Assembly: GCA_947451925.1 (NCBI GenBank) | Contig: CANGAW010000012.1 | Span: forward strand, 1-60,646 | Origin: Burkholderiales bacterium | Lineage (GTDB): Bacteria; Pseudomonadota; Gammaproteobacteria; Burkholderiales; Burkholderiaceae_D | DNA: 60,646 bases | Direction of reading: 5' to 3' | In this document: positions 47,030 through 55,837 of the stretch, one piece after another | Layout of the letters: each line of letters starts with the position of its first letter | Position numbering within the stretch: the first letter of the stretch is position 1 | Made by a program: the position numbers and the translations under genes | The notes under the pieces: generated by a model | The model's database searches: none | The model's input: the letters and a program-made list of their open reading frames with translations, nothing else | What the model was told of the DNA's origin: nothing

Positions 47030-47060
47030 TTGATTTCTTGATCACGGGAATATGTATAAT
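47030..47060 (+). promoter_or_regulatory. Candidate promoter of the PQQ dehydrogenase gene
   Basis: A perfect -10, TATAAT (47055-47060), preceded at 19 bases by TTGATT (47030-47035). The leader is about 90 bases long and contains a hairpin at 47112-47135. Confidence 0.45.
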
Positions 47061-47111
47061 TGCTTCGCTAATCGACCACAAGACACGAAGTGCAGGGTCA
47101 TTAGAAAGCGG

Positions 47112-47135
47112 GAATGCGCTGCTTCGCAGCCATTC
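47112..47135 (+). promoter_or_regulatory. Hairpin in the PQQ dehydrogenase leader
   Basis: GAATG-C-GCTGC pairs with GCAGC-CATTC around a TTC loop with one bulged C. It lies about 12 bases before the ribosome-binding site (CGGGAGAC). It could shield the mRNA 5' end or regulate translation. Confidence 0.4.
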
Positions 47136-47157
47136 TGATACAAACTCGGGAGACAAA

Positions 47158-48870
47158 ATGAAAATGAGTAAGAAGCTGTTAGGGTTGGCCCTGATTGCCT
47201 CGCTGGGCGCCGGTTTTTCCGGTTCGGCGATGGCCACTGGCGCATCCACCAATGATCTGATCAATGACACCAAAACCCCTGGCGACGTGACCACCTACGG
47301 TATGGGCTACGGTCAACAGCGTTTTTCCAAGCTGACCCAAATTAATCGCGCCAGTGTCAAAAACCTGGTGCCAAAGTGGAATCTGAGTCTTGATTCCAAT
47401 CAGCCACAATCCCAGCAGCCCCTGCTGATCGACGGCATCCTGTATCTGCCGACCGTGAACGCCACACTGGCAGTCGATGCCATCACCGGCAAGCAATTAT
47501 GGAAAACCCCGCTGGACTTGCCGGAAGATGTGTACAACGCCGTCTGCTGCGGTAACCACAATCGCGGCCTGGCAGCCCATGACGGCATGCTGTTCCGCAC
47601 GGTGATCGATGCCACCGTCATTGCGCTGGACATGAAGACCGGCAAGCAAGTCTGGAAAACCGTTGCCGAAGACTACAAACAAGGTTATTCGATGACGGCA
47701 GCGCCGGTCATTGCCAACGGCGTGCTGCTGACCGGTATGTCCGGTGGTGAATACGGCGTGCGCGGCTTCATCGATGGCTACGATCCAAAAACCGGCCAGC
47801 GTCTGTGGAGAAAATTCACCACCGCCGCTCCTGGCGAGCCAGGTGGCGATACCTGGCCTGGCGACACCTACAAGCGTGGTGGCGGCTCGACCTGGATTAC
47901 CGGCTCCTACGATCCTGAGCTGGATCTGGTTTACTGGGGCACCGGCAACGGCGGCCCATGGAACCCGGCCTTCCGCGGTGGCGTGGCCATGGACAACAAG
48001 TACATTGCGTCCGTGCTGGCACTGCGTCCAAAGACCGGCGAGCTGGTCTGGCACTATCAATTCTCGCCAAACGAAGCGTATGACTACGATGGCGTCAATG
48101 AAAACGTGCTCGCTGAAATCAAAGTCGAAGGCAAAGCACGCAAAGTGATTTTGCATGCTGACCGTAACGGATTCTTCTACGTGATTGACCGTACCAATGG
48201 TCAACTGATCTCGGCCAACAAATTTGTCGGTCGTGTTGACTGGGCCAAGAGCATCGATCTGAAAACCGGTCGCCCTATTCTGACCGAAATGTCGGAACGT
48301 CATCACAAAACACTGGTGATGGAAAAAGCGGATGAAGTCTGGCCATCAGCCCTGGGCGGCAAGAACTGGATGCCTATGGCGTACAACCCGGAGACCAACA
48401 CTGCGTTTGCGAATACGCTCAACTTTGGTATGGCTTACCGCACCATGGAGCAAGAGTGGAAGCGCGGTACCTTCTACATCGGCATGGACTTCACCGGTTT
48501 TGCATACGACAGCAAGCAGCCACGCGGCTACCTGAAAGCGATTGATCCGTTGACAGGTAAAGACAAGTGGGCCGTGCCTCTGGCGATTCCGCACTTTGCC
48601 GGCGTGATGGCAACCAAGGGTGGTCTGGTGTTCACGGGTTCGATGCTGGGTGAATTCATTGCTTACGATGATCAGACCGGCAAAAAGCTGTGGTCCTTCC
48701 AGACCGGTTCGGGCATGGTTTCGATGCCGATCACCTGGGAAAAAGACGGCAAGCAATACATTACCGTCACCAGTGGCACCGGTGGGGTGTATGCGTTGTA
48801 CTCCGGCGACGAGCGTTTGAAAAACACGCCGACCGGCAGCTCGATCTGGACTTTCGCTCTGTCGAAATAA
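47158..48870 (+). CDS. PQQ-dependent alcohol dehydrogenase, lanthanide (Asp-x-Asp) type
   Basis: 570 residues. A signal peptide ends near SGSAMATGAS. The eight-bladed quinoprotein propeller is seen in repeats such as ALDMKTGKQVWK and RPKTGELVWHYQF. The adjacent-cysteine ring C130-C131 stacks over PQQ (AVCCGNHNRGLA). The catalytic Asp309 lies in AYDYDGVNE, and Asp311 two residues later is the mark of lanthanide-dependent XoxF/ExaF/PedH enzymes; calcium types have Ala, Ser or Thr there. It oxidises an alcohol, or an aldehyde, in the periplasm. ATG 47158 follows GGGAG. The cytochrome and XoxJ-like genes lie downstream. Confidence 0.9.
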   Translation: MKMSKKLLGLALIASLGAGFSGSAMATGASTNDLINDTKTPGDVTTYGMGYGQQRFSKLTQINRASVKNLVPKWNLSLDSNQPQSQQPLLIDGILYLPTVNATLAVDAITGKQLWKTPLDLPEDVYNAVCCGNHNRGLAAHDGMLFRTVIDATVIALDMKTGKQVWKTVAEDYKQGYSMTAAPVIANGVLLTGMSGGEYGVRGFIDGYDPKTGQRLWRKFTTAAPGEPGGDTWPGDTYKRGGGSTWITGSYDPELDLVYWGTGNGGPWNPAFRGGVAMDNKYIASVLALRPKTGELVWHYQFSPNEAYDYDGVNENVLAEIKVEGKARKVILHADRNGFFYVIDRTNGQLISANKFVGRVDWAKSIDLKTGRPILTEMSERHHKTLVMEKADEVWPSALGGKNWMPMAYNPETNTAFANTLNFGMAYRTMEQEWKRGTFYIGMDFTGFAYDSKQPRGYLKAIDPLTGKDKWAVPLAIPHFAGVMATKGGLVFTGSMLGEFIAYDDQTGKKLWSFQTGSGMVSMPITWEKDGKQYITVTSGTGGVYALYSGDERLKNTPTGSSIWTFALSK

Positions 48871-48897
48871 GCCTGTCGTAATGTAAAAAAAATTGAG

Positions 48898-48932
48898 CAG
48901 GCATTGACGCGACGTCAATGCCTGTTTTTTTA
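48898..48932 (+). terminator. Terminator after the PQQ dehydrogenase
   Basis: A 12-bp perfect stem, CAGGCATTGACG with CGTCAATGCCTG around CGA, is followed by a run of eight Ts. The cytochrome gene 24 bases on would depend on read-through or its own promoter, which would keep the dehydrogenase in excess. Confidence 0.9.
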
Positions 48933-48955
48933 ATACCTGAAAACGTATCGAACCA

Positions 48956-49339
48956 ATGAACACAAGCCGTACTGCATTTTCCGCGCTGCGTTTTTCGCGC
49001 CTGTTTTTACTCCTGATTTCTTCCCTGTTGATGAATCTTGCGCATGCCGAGGACGCAGTCACTGCGCCAGCGGCTGACAAGCCGGCAGACATTACCCCTG
49101 AGAGCATCGAGAAGGGTCGCACTCTCTACCGCAGACTGTGCCTGCGCTGCCATGGTCCTGAAATGGTAGGTGGTAACAATGCTTTTGATTTGCGCACCTT
49201 CCCCCAGGATCAGCATGCGCGTTTTGTGAATTCCGTCACCAACGGCAAGCGTGCGATGCCACCCTGGAAAGGCATCATTAGCGATGAAGAGATTAGCCAT
49301 CTCTGGTCTTACGTTGCCTCGCGAGGCGGCAAGTCGTGA
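48956..49339 (+). CDS. XoxG-like cytochrome c
   Basis: 127 residues. A signal peptide ends near NLAHAEDAV. One heme site, C62-L-R-C65-H66, within TLYRRLCLRCHGPEMVGG, and the distal Met probably in GKRAMPPWKG. Its place after the PQQ dehydrogenase suggests it takes electrons from it, like XoxG/cytochrome cL. It is shorter than cytochrome cL. Its TGA overlaps the GTG start of the next gene by three bases. Confidence 0.85.
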   Translation: MNTSRTAFSALRFSRLFLLLISSLLMNLAHAEDAVTAPAADKPADITPESIEKGRTLYRRLCLRCHGPEMVGGNNAFDLRTFPQDQHARFVNSVTNGKRAMPPWKGIISDEEISHLWSYVASRGGKS

Positions 49340-50268
49340 TCAGGCTGCTGGCGCTCGCTGTCGCCGTCTGCTCCCTGTGCGGCAGTGTTGCTGCGCTGGC
49401 CGCCGAGCCTGATGCCGTTGCGTCATTGACGGTTTGTCTTAACAAAGACAATGCGCCGTTTTCATTCAAAAAAGACAGTGGTCCCGGTGGCTTTGATTAT
49501 CTGCTGGCGCAGGCAGTGGCTCAGCAATTGGGCAAATCGCTGGAAGTGAAGTGGTACGAAAAAGAGCGGCGCAGTCGTGGCCCGGTATCGGTCAAGACCA
49601 GCGTGCTGATTAATGCCGGCGTGTGCGAGCTGGTGGGTGGTTTTCCCCTGATTCAGTCTTCGCTGGACAGACCGTCTGGCGAAGCGGCCAGCCTGCCGCC
49701 CATTGATGGCATGACGCCTGAAAATCCCAAGCGCAGTATTGCAGGCAGCCAGTTAACGGCCAGCGCGCCTTACCATTTTGCCGGTGTAACGGCGGTGCTT
49801 GGGCCGAAGATGGCGTTGCAAAAACTGGAATCGCTGGATCAGGCCAAGTCCTATCAAATTGGCAATCGTCCGGCAAGTATTGGCGACCTGATTGCGATGT
49901 CCTATAAAAAAGGTCTGTTGATTAACAATATCGTGCACGTCGGCATGCAGGACGATCCGCTCGATGCCTTAGCCAGATCGGAATTTGATCTGTCCCTGAT
50001 CGAGGCGCACAAGTTCGATCGCTATCTGCAGGAAAATCCGGCAACGCTGCTGCGTAGTTCAGGCTTATTCTTTCCAGTGGGTTTCAATGTCGGCTTTGTC
50101 AGTACGGCAGAGCATAGCGTCTTGCTGGCTGCAGTCAGTGCCGTGGTGGAGGAGATGCGGAAAGATGGCCGGCTTGAAAAAATTGCACGTTCGGCAGCAA
50201 TGACTTTCATCGCTCCGCAAAGCCCTGCCGTTCGTACGGGCTTAGGTCTGGAACAATTTGCGCAATAA
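49336..50268 (+). CDS. XoxJ/MxaJ-like periplasmic binding protein
   Basis: 310 residues. A signal peptide ends near VAALAAEPDA. The fold is that of family 3 solute-binding proteins: LTVCLNKDNAPFSFKKDSGP, then GGFDYLLAQAVAQQLGKSLE. It matches the quinoprotein-dehydrogenase-associated type, which lies beside XoxF or MxaF and is thought to help activate the enzyme rather than to import a solute. It starts at GTG 49336 within the preceding stop, so the two genes are coupled. Confidence 0.88.
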   Translation: MIRLLALAVAVCSLCGSVAALAAEPDAVASLTVCLNKDNAPFSFKKDSGPGGFDYLLAQAVAQQLGKSLEVKWYEKERRSRGPVSVKTSVLINAGVCELVGGFPLIQSSLDRPSGEAASLPPIDGMTPENPKRSIAGSQLTASAPYHFAGVTAVLGPKMALQKLESLDQAKSYQIGNRPASIGDLIAMSYKKGLLINNIVHVGMQDDPLDALARSEFDLSLIEAHKFDRYLQENPATLLRSSGLFFPVGFNVGFVSTAEHSVLLAAVSAVVEEMRKDGRLEKIARSAAMTFIAPQSPAVRTGLGLEQFAQ

Positions 50269-50645
50269 ATGATTTTGTCAATGCAAAGAGAGTTTGAATT
50301 GACGAAATTTTATGCTGAATAGCATTCTAAAATTAAAGAAAAATTTGCCAAGTCAACAAGCTTTATGTCTGTCCAGAAAAACTCATATTCAGTTTCTTGA
50401 TTTTGCGAAATAACAGTGTTATATAGTCACAGGCGTAAAATTTTTTGCTTCAAAGTCAAAGATTTTTTAGCTTAGACAACCAAACCGGGAGTAATAAGAA
50501 AAGCGTGTTTTGCAGCCGGACTTATCGGTGAATAATTAAGCGCAGTTAGCAATGGCATGACAACAATGCCAATACCCTTGTGATCAATCTGATGAGAAAT
50601 CATTGGCTTAATGTGCAGTGAAACCAAGAAAGAGGAGAGTTAAAC
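50269..50645 (+). promoter_or_regulatory. Intergenic region before the molybdenum hydroxylase genes
   Basis: About 375 AT-rich bases with no gene. A short palindrome, TGGCAT (50553-50558), GACAACA spacer, ATGCCA (50566-50571), could be an operator. It looks somewhat like a sigma-54 promoter but the spacing is wrong. A strong ribosome-binding site, AGAGGAGAG, lies before the ATG at 50646. Confidence 0.4.
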
Positions 50646-51110
50646 ATGGCAATCAGTTTCAATCTGAACGGTGCGACGGTTTCCGTCCAGGCCGAGCCGG
50701 ACACCCCACTGCTGTGGGTGATTCGTGATGAAGTCGGTCTGACCGGCACCAAATTTGGTTGTGGCGCAGCGTTGTGTGGTGCTTGCACCGTGCACCTGAA
50801 CGGCAGCCCTATTCGTTCATGCCAGACCCCAGTGTCTGCAGTTGCAGGCAAAAACGTTGCTACGGTCGAGTCACTCTCCGCAGACAATTCACACCCGCTG
50901 CAAAAAGCTTGGGTCAAACATCAAGTGCCACAGTGCGGCTATTGCCAATCTGGTCAGTTGATGAGCGCAACCGCGCTGCTGTCCAAGAACAAAAATCCAA
51001 GCGATGCCGATATTGATGCAGCAATGAGCGGCAACCTGTGCCGTTGCGGTACCTACAACCGCATCCGCGCTGCGATCAAGGACGCTGCCGCTGAAATGCG
51101 CAAAGCTTAA
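50646..51110 (+). CDS. iorA: [2Fe-2S] subunit of a molybdenum hydroxylase (IorA-like)
   Basis: 154 residues, no signal peptide. Plant-type cluster ligands C39, C44, C47 and C59 ([21 protein letters not shown]) and the second cluster's C97, C100, C132 and C134 ([22 protein letters not shown]). It transfers electrons from the Mo centre in the next gene. It resembles isoquinoline 1-oxidoreductase alpha and aldehyde oxidase small subunits. It lies 19 bases upstream of the large subunit, which carries the export signal for both. Confidence 0.93.
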   Translation: MAISFNLNGATVSVQAEPDTPLLWVIRDEVGLTGTKFGCGAALCGACTVHLNGSPIRSCQTPVSAVAGKNVATVESLSADNSHPLQKAWVKHQVPQCGYCQSGQLMSATALLSKNKNPSDADIDAAMSGNLCRCGTYNRIRAAIKDAAAEMRKA

Positions 51111-51129
51111 GGTAAAGGAGATAACAAAA

Positions 51130-53253
51130 ATGACAACGACACGTCGCGAATTTCTGAAGTCTGGCGCTCTCGCCTCTGGCGTCGCCGTGCTGGGCATGTA
51201 CTTGCCTGGCCTGGGTGGCGAAGAAGCTAAAGCTGCAGGCTCCGTGCACACGCCAAACGCGTGGGTACACATTGCTGATGACAACACCATTACCCTGATC
51301 TCGTATATGTCCGAGATGGGTCAAGGCGTTTACACCTCCCTGCCAATGCTGATCGCTGAAGAGCTCAACGTTGACATCAACACCGTCAAAATCGCTACCG
51401 CACCTGCTAACCCAGCGTACGTGAACGGCTTGCTCGGCGCGCAAATCACCGGTGGTTCCACCTCGATTCGCGATGCATGGGAAAAGCTGCGTATCGGCGG
51501 CGCACAAGTGCGCACCATGCTGGTACAAGCTGCTGCCAATAACTGGGGCGTTGATGCTTCGACCCTGACTGCCGAAAACGGTATCGTCACCGGCGGCGGC
51601 AAATCGGCAACCTACGGCGAACTGGCTGCAACTGCTGCCAGCGTGCCAGTGCCAAAAGACGTCAAGCTGAAAGATGCTTCGCAGTTCAAGATCGTTGGTA
51701 AGTCAATCCAGCGTCTGGACACCCCATCGAAAGTTAACGGTACCGCAGAATTCGGTATCGATGCACGCGTGCCAGGTATGGTCTACGCTTCGATCGAGCA
51801 AACCCCGGTTATCGGCGGCAAGCCAGTCAGCTTCGATGGCGCACAAGCCAAATCAATGCCAGGCGTGATCGCTGTGGTGCAAATCGCTGACGGCGTCGCT
51901 GTCGTTGCGGACACCTACTGGCACGCATTCAAGGCTCGCAAGACCTTGAAAGTGGTCTGGGATGAAGGTCCTGGTGCAACGGTTTCGACCGCTGGCATGT
52001 GGGCTGGTATCAAAGATGCGCACAACTCGGTCAAGCCAATCAAGATTCGTCCTGATGTCGGCGATGCTGATGCTGGTATGCGTGGCGCAAACAAAGTCAT
52101 GACCGCAACCTACATGACTCAGCTGCTGGCTCACCAGCCGCTCGAGCCAATGAACATGATCGCTGATGTTAAAGGTGATCGTTGCGAACTGACCGGCCCT
52201 ACCCAGTTCCCACAAGGCGCGCAAGGTACTGCAGCTGCTGTCTTGGGCATGAAGCCTGAGAACATCACTGTTCGCACCACGTTCCTGGGCGGCGGTTTTG
52301 GTCGTCGTATCGAGCTGGACTTCATTGCACAAGCTGTGCAAGTGTCCAAAGCAGTCGGTAAGCCAGTCAAAGTGTTGTGGTCGCGTGAAGACGACATGAA
52401 GCATGACTTCTATCGTCCACAAGGTCTGCAACGTATTGAAGCTGGTGTGGATAAAGAAGGCAATCCAGTTGCCGTCAAGTTCCAGATGACTTCGCAGTCG
52501 ATTACCCAGCGTGCATTCGGCCTGCCGAAAAACACGCTGGACCCATTCATGGTTGAAGCTGCGATTGCTCCATACGCCGTGGCTAACACTTCGCATGACC
52601 TGATCATTCATGATGCAGGCCTGCGCGTTGGTTACCTGCGTGCTGTGTCGCACACCATGAACTGCTTCGCCAACGAGTGCTTCATGGACGAACTGGCACA
52701 CGCTGCTGGTAAAGATCCAATCGCATATCGTGCGGCTCTGCTGAAAGATGAACGTTATACCAACGTTCTGAAATTGGCTGCCGACAAAGCAGGCTGGGGC
52801 AAGAAGTTGCCAAAAGGCCGTGCAATGGGCGTGGCGCTGATGGAAGGCTACGGCACCTACATGGCGCAGATCGCAGAAGTTTCTGTGATCAATGGCGAAG
52901 TCAAAGTACACAAAGTGACCGTTGCTTGCGATCCGGGCCGTATGGTTAACCCAGAGATCGTTCGTCAACAGCTCGAGTCAGGCATCATCTATGGCCTGTC
53001 CGGCGCACTGTACGGTGACATCACGTTGAAAAACGGCCGTGTCGAACAAAGCAACTTCAACGATTTCCGCGTGATTCGTCAAAACGAATCGCCAGTGATC
53101 GATGTTGTTCTGGTCGAGAGCAATGAGAAGCCAGGTGGCGTTGGTGAGCCATCAACCTCGCTGATCGGCGCTGCAGTCGGCAACGCAATTTTCACCGCAT
53201 CCGGTCGCCGCGTACGCAGCTTCCCGCTGGCTTCGGGTCTGAAAAACGCGTAA
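51130..53253 (+). CDS. iorB: Molybdopterin subunit of a molybdenum hydroxylase (IorB-like)
   Basis: 707 residues. A twin-arginine leader (TTTRREFLKSGALASGVAVL) indicates folded export with the small subunit. Seen blocks are ITLISYMSEMGQGVYTSLPM, GAQITGGSTSIRDAWEKLR, RTTFLGGGFGRRIELDFIAQ and the final GVGEPSTSLIGAAVGNAIF, whose Glu is the catalytic base. Members oxidise aldehydes or N-heterocycles. The PQQ dehydrogenase upstream suggests that an aldehyde is the substrate (inference). No cytochrome c subunit follows, although related aldehyde dehydrogenases often have one. Confidence 0.92.
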   Translation: MTTTRREFLKSGALASGVAVLGMYLPGLGGEEAKAAGSVHTPNAWVHIADDNTITLISYMSEMGQGVYTSLPMLIAEELNVDINTVKIATAPANPAYVNGLLGAQITGGSTSIRDAWEKLRIGGAQVRTMLVQAAANNWGVDASTLTAENGIVTGGGKSATYGELAATAASVPVPKDVKLKDASQFKIVGKSIQRLDTPSKVNGTAEFGIDARVPGMVYASIEQTPVIGGKPVSFDGAQAKSMPGVIAVVQIADGVAVVADTYWHAFKARKTLKVVWDEGPGATVSTAGMWAGIKDAHNSVKPIKIRPDVGDADAGMRGANKVMTATYMTQLLAHQPLEPMNMIADVKGDRCELTGPTQFPQGAQGTAAAVLGMKPENITVRTTFLGGGFGRRIELDFIAQAVQVSKAVGKPVKVLWSREDDMKHDFYRPQGLQRIEAGVDKEGNPVAVKFQMTSQSITQRAFGLPKNTLDPFMVEAAIAPYAVANTSHDLIIHDAGLRVGYLRAVSHTMNCFANECFMDELAHAAGKDPIAYRAALLKDERYTNVLKLAADKAGWGKKLPKGRAMGVALMEGYGTYMAQIAEVSVINGEVKVHKVTVACDPGRMVNPEIVRQQLESGIIYGLSGALYGDITLKNGRVEQSNFNDFRVIRQNESPVIDVVLVESNEKPGGVGEPSTSLIGAAVGNAIFTASGRRVRSFPLASGLKNA

Positions 53254-53275
53254 TGCATGCAGTAAGTTAGTAAAT

Positions 53276-53311
53276 TGCTCCCCTTCCGCAAGGTTGGGGA
53301 GCATTTTTTTT
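53276..53311 (+). terminator. Terminator after the molybdenum hydroxylase
   Basis: TGCTCCCC pairs with GGGGAGCA around a 12-base loop and is followed by eight Ts. XdhC 56 bases on would need read-through or its own promoter. Confidence 0.88.
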
Positions 53312-53366
53312 AGAGCGCCATTTAAAAAACCGCTCTTGATGTTTATTTTTTTACAGAATTCATCCC

Positions 53367-54407
53367 ATGGATAGCATCGATCTCGAAGTCTTGAAAACCT
53401 GTGCCGAGTGGATTGCCGCCGGCAAGCATTGCGAAATGGTCACTGTGATCAAGACCTGGGGTTCGAGTCCGCGTCCCGAAGGCGCAACCCTTGGCATCTG
53501 CGAAGATGGTCATGTGGTCGGCTCAGTCTCTGGTGGTTGCATTGAAGACGATCTGATCGATCGCGTGCGCACGCACGGCATTACCCGCACGCTGCCTGAA
53601 GTTGTGACCTATGGCATTACGGCCGATGAAGCGCATCGCTTCGGCCTGCCTTGCGGCGGCACTATACAGCTGACCATTGAGCCGCTGAATGCAGAGAGCA
53701 AAATCGGCGAGTTGGTTGACCGACTCGCGCAGCATGAGCTGGTTGCGCGCCGGCTTGATTTGCAAACCGGTGCCGTCACGCTGAGCCCGGCCAGTGCCGG
53801 CATGAGCCTGCAAATTTCGGAAACGATTCTGACCACGATCCATGGACCGCGCTGGCGCTTGTTAATTATTGGTGCCGGTCAGTTGTCGCGCTTTCTGGCT
53901 CAAATTGCTGTCGGCATGGACTATTTCGTCACCGTCTGCGACCCGCGCGAAGAGTATCGGGAAGGCTGGCATGTCGATGGCGTGCAAGTCGTGCATGCCA
54001 TGCCGGACGATCTGGTGCTCGAGATGCGACTCGATACCCGCAGCGCCGTTGTCGCGTTGACGCACGACCCCAAGCTCGATGATCTGGCCCTGATGGAAGC
54101 CCTGAAGTCGGAAGCGTTTTATGTTGGCGCCATCGGTTCGCGAACGAATGACAGCAAGCGGCGCGAACGCCTGCTGGACTTTGATCTGACACCGGCTCAG
54201 CTCGACAAATTGCATGGCCCGATCGGGCTCTACATTGGCAGCAAAACCCCATCCGAGATTGCCATTTCGATTCTGGCGGAAATGACAGCGGTTAAAAATG
54301 GCGTAGACTTGCCCGACTCTGTGAAGGTCGGCAAAGCCAAAGAGGCAGCGCAGCTTGATGCCAGCCCTGAGGCCTGTTTGCTCGACCCGACGCAGCGTAT
54401 CGTTTAA
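53367..54407 (+). CDS. xdhC: XdhC/CoxI-family molybdenum cofactor maturation protein
   Basis: 346 residues. The N-terminal XdhC/CoxI domain has VIKTWGSSPRPEGATLGI and VVGSVSGGCIEDDLIDRV; the C-terminal Rossmann domain has RLLIIGAGQLSRFLAQIAVG and AFYVGAIGSRTNDSKRRERL. XdhC proteins bind the Mo cofactor and help add its sulfur ligand before insertion into molybdenum hydroxylases. The gene follows its likely client, the IorAB-like enzyme. Confidence 0.92.
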   Translation: MDSIDLEVLKTCAEWIAAGKHCEMVTVIKTWGSSPRPEGATLGICEDGHVVGSVSGGCIEDDLIDRVRTHGITRTLPEVVTYGITADEAHRFGLPCGGTIQLTIEPLNAESKIGELVDRLAQHELVARRLDLQTGAVTLSPASAGMSLQISETILTTIHGPRWRLLIIGAGQLSRFLAQIAVGMDYFVTVCDPREEYREGWHVDGVQVVHAMPDDLVLEMRLDTRSAVVALTHDPKLDDLALMEALKSEAFYVGAIGSRTNDSKRRERLLDFDLTPAQLDKLHGPIGLYIGSKTPSEIAISILAEMTAVKNGVDLPDSVKVGKAKEAAQLDASPEACLLDPTQRIV

Positions 54408-54462
54408 ACTTATTTTGCACCTTGACCCGGCGGCCCCGAGTGGGCCGCTTTGCTTTTATCCT

Positions 54463-54654
54463 ATGCAAAATTCTCATTCAGACCGACCTGACACCCCGTG
54501 CGTTGCGGTGTGTTCCACCACCTTCGATGATATTTGCCGTGGCTGCGGCAGGACAGTGATCGAAGTCGCCGAATGGGTCTTCATGTCTGACGAACAAAAA
54601 AATATAGTCTGGGACCGTATCCTGTCACAGGGTTATCCACGTCGTAATTCCTGA
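54463..54654 (+). CDS. DUF1289 small Cys protein
   Basis: 63 residues. DTPCVAVCSTTFDDICRGCG is the DUF1289 pattern with four Cys, followed by RTVIEVAEWVFMSDEQKNIV. It probably binds a metal or an iron-sulfur cluster; the function is unknown. ATG 54463 is chosen because the family begins close to the first Cys. It is 55 bases after xdhC in the same direction. Confidence 0.85.
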   Translation: MQNSHSDRPDTPCVAVCSTTFDDICRGCGRTVIEVAEWVFMSDEQKNIVWDRILSQGYPRRNS

Positions 54655-54756
54655 AGCCATACTGCGCGCAAAACCTGAGCGCGCAGTAACAAAATCCCAA
54701 TCAACACAGGGTAAAATGCGCGGATTGAAAAAATGCACGATAAGCGGATCAGTCCC

Positions 54757-54775
54757 TCGTCATTTCCTTGTCATA
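54757..54775 (+). promoter_or_regulatory. Pho box upstream of pstC
   Basis: TCGTCATTTCCTTGTCATA has two GTCAT repeats 11 bases apart, the spacing of PhoB half-sites, close to the E. coli consensus. It lies 67 bases before the pstC start at 54842. PhoB is encoded downstream in the same cluster, so the operon is probably autoregulated by phosphate starvation. Confidence 0.75.
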
Positions 54776-54841
54776 TTCGACCGATAACATTCGGTCATGA
54801 ACCCAGCATCTATACGCACCCAACATGAGGTTTTCTCATCC

Positions 54842-55837
54842 ATGAGCGCACCGAGTCCTACGATTCAAGCCGGAAGTGCTGTCGCGAGCAGCGCCAGGGC
54901 GACAAGAGGCACCTCGCAGCTGCCCGATTTTCTGTTCCATAAAATCACCTTCGGTTTCGCCTTGCTGGTGCTGCTGGTATTGGCCGGCATTGTCGCTTCA
55001 CTAGTGGTCGGTGCATGGCCTGCGCTCGAACATTTCGGCCCCGGTTTCATTACCCGGGTCGAATGGGATCCGGTCAATGATGAGTACGGCGCGATGATCG
55101 CCATCGCCGGTACGTTGACGACTTCCTTTTTAGCCTTGCTGATTGCCTTTCCGGTCAGCTTTGGCATTGCCCTGTTTCTGACCGAAATCTGTCCGCCCTG
55201 GTTGAAGCGCCCGCTCGGCACTGCAGTCGAGTTACTGGCCGGTGTGCCCAGCATCATTTACGGTATGTGGGGCCTGTTTATTTTCGCGCCGTTTTTTGCC
55301 GACTATGTGCAGCCGGTGTTGCAAAACACGCTGGGTGAAATTCCGATCTTGGGTGAATTGTTTCAGGGTCCGATGATGGGTATCGGCATTCTGACTGCCG
55401 GCCTGATTCTGTCGGTCATGATCATTCCTTTCATTGCCTCGGTCATGCGCGATGTGTTCGAGACCTGTCCGGCAGTGTTGAAAGAGTCCGCTTACGCGCT
55501 CGGTTGCACACGCTGGGAAGTGATGCGCAAGGTGGTGCTGCCTTATACCCGCATCGGCGTGGTCGGCGGGGTGATGCTGGGGCTGGGACGCGCACTGGGT
55601 GAAACCATGGCTATTACCTTTGTCATTGGTAATGCCCACAAACTTTCCTGGTCGCTGTTCGCCGCCGGTAACAGTATCGCTTCGACACTGGCCAATGAGT
55701 TTGCCGAGGCAGAATCCGGTTTGCACATGTCTTCCTTGTTTGCCCTAGGGCTGATCTTGTTTGTGATTACCTTCATTGTGCTGGCTGCCGCCAAACTGAT
55801 GTTGTCGCGCATGTCCAAAAGCGAAGGAGCCAAATAA
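54842..55837 (+). CDS. pstC: PstC, phosphate ABC transporter permease
   Basis: About 331 residues. Six membrane helices; the N-terminal one is [20 protein letters not shown] and the permease EAA-type loop is [20 protein letters not shown]. It pairs with PstA in the high-affinity phosphate transporter. ATG 54842 (MSAPSPTIQ) has GAGG upstream at some distance; ATG 54797 is an alternative without a ribosome-binding site. pstS, normally first, is absent. It overlaps pstA by one base (TAATG). Confidence 0.94.
   Translation: MSAPSPTIQAGSAVASSARATRGTSQLPDFLFHKITFGFALLVLLVLAGIVASLVVGAWPALEHFGPGFITRVEWDPVNDEYGAMIAIAGTLTTSFLALLIAFPVSFGIALFLTEICPPWLKRPLGTAVELLAGVPSIIYGMWGLFIFAPFFADYVQPVLQNTLGEIPILGELFQGPMMGIGILTAGLILSVMIIPFIASVMRDVFETCPAVLKESAYALGCTRWEVMRKVVLPYTRIGVVGGVMLGLGRALGETMAITFVIGNAHKLSWSLFAAGNSIASTLANEFAEAESGLHMSSLFALGLILFVITFIVLAAAKLMLSRMSKSEGAK

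Noticed and set aside
47158..48870. Assignment as calcium methanol dehydrogenase MxaF
   Set aside because: Residue 311 is Asp, where MxaF has Ala, and no small MxaI subunit gene is present.
50553..50571. A sigma-54-like promoter (TGGCAT then TGC)
   Set aside because: The GG to GC spacing does not fit the -24/-12 rule; the sequence is better read as a short palindrome.
51853..52968. A 371-codon minus-strand frame
   Set aside because: It is opposite the Mo hydroxylase large subunit; codon bias of the real gene creates it.
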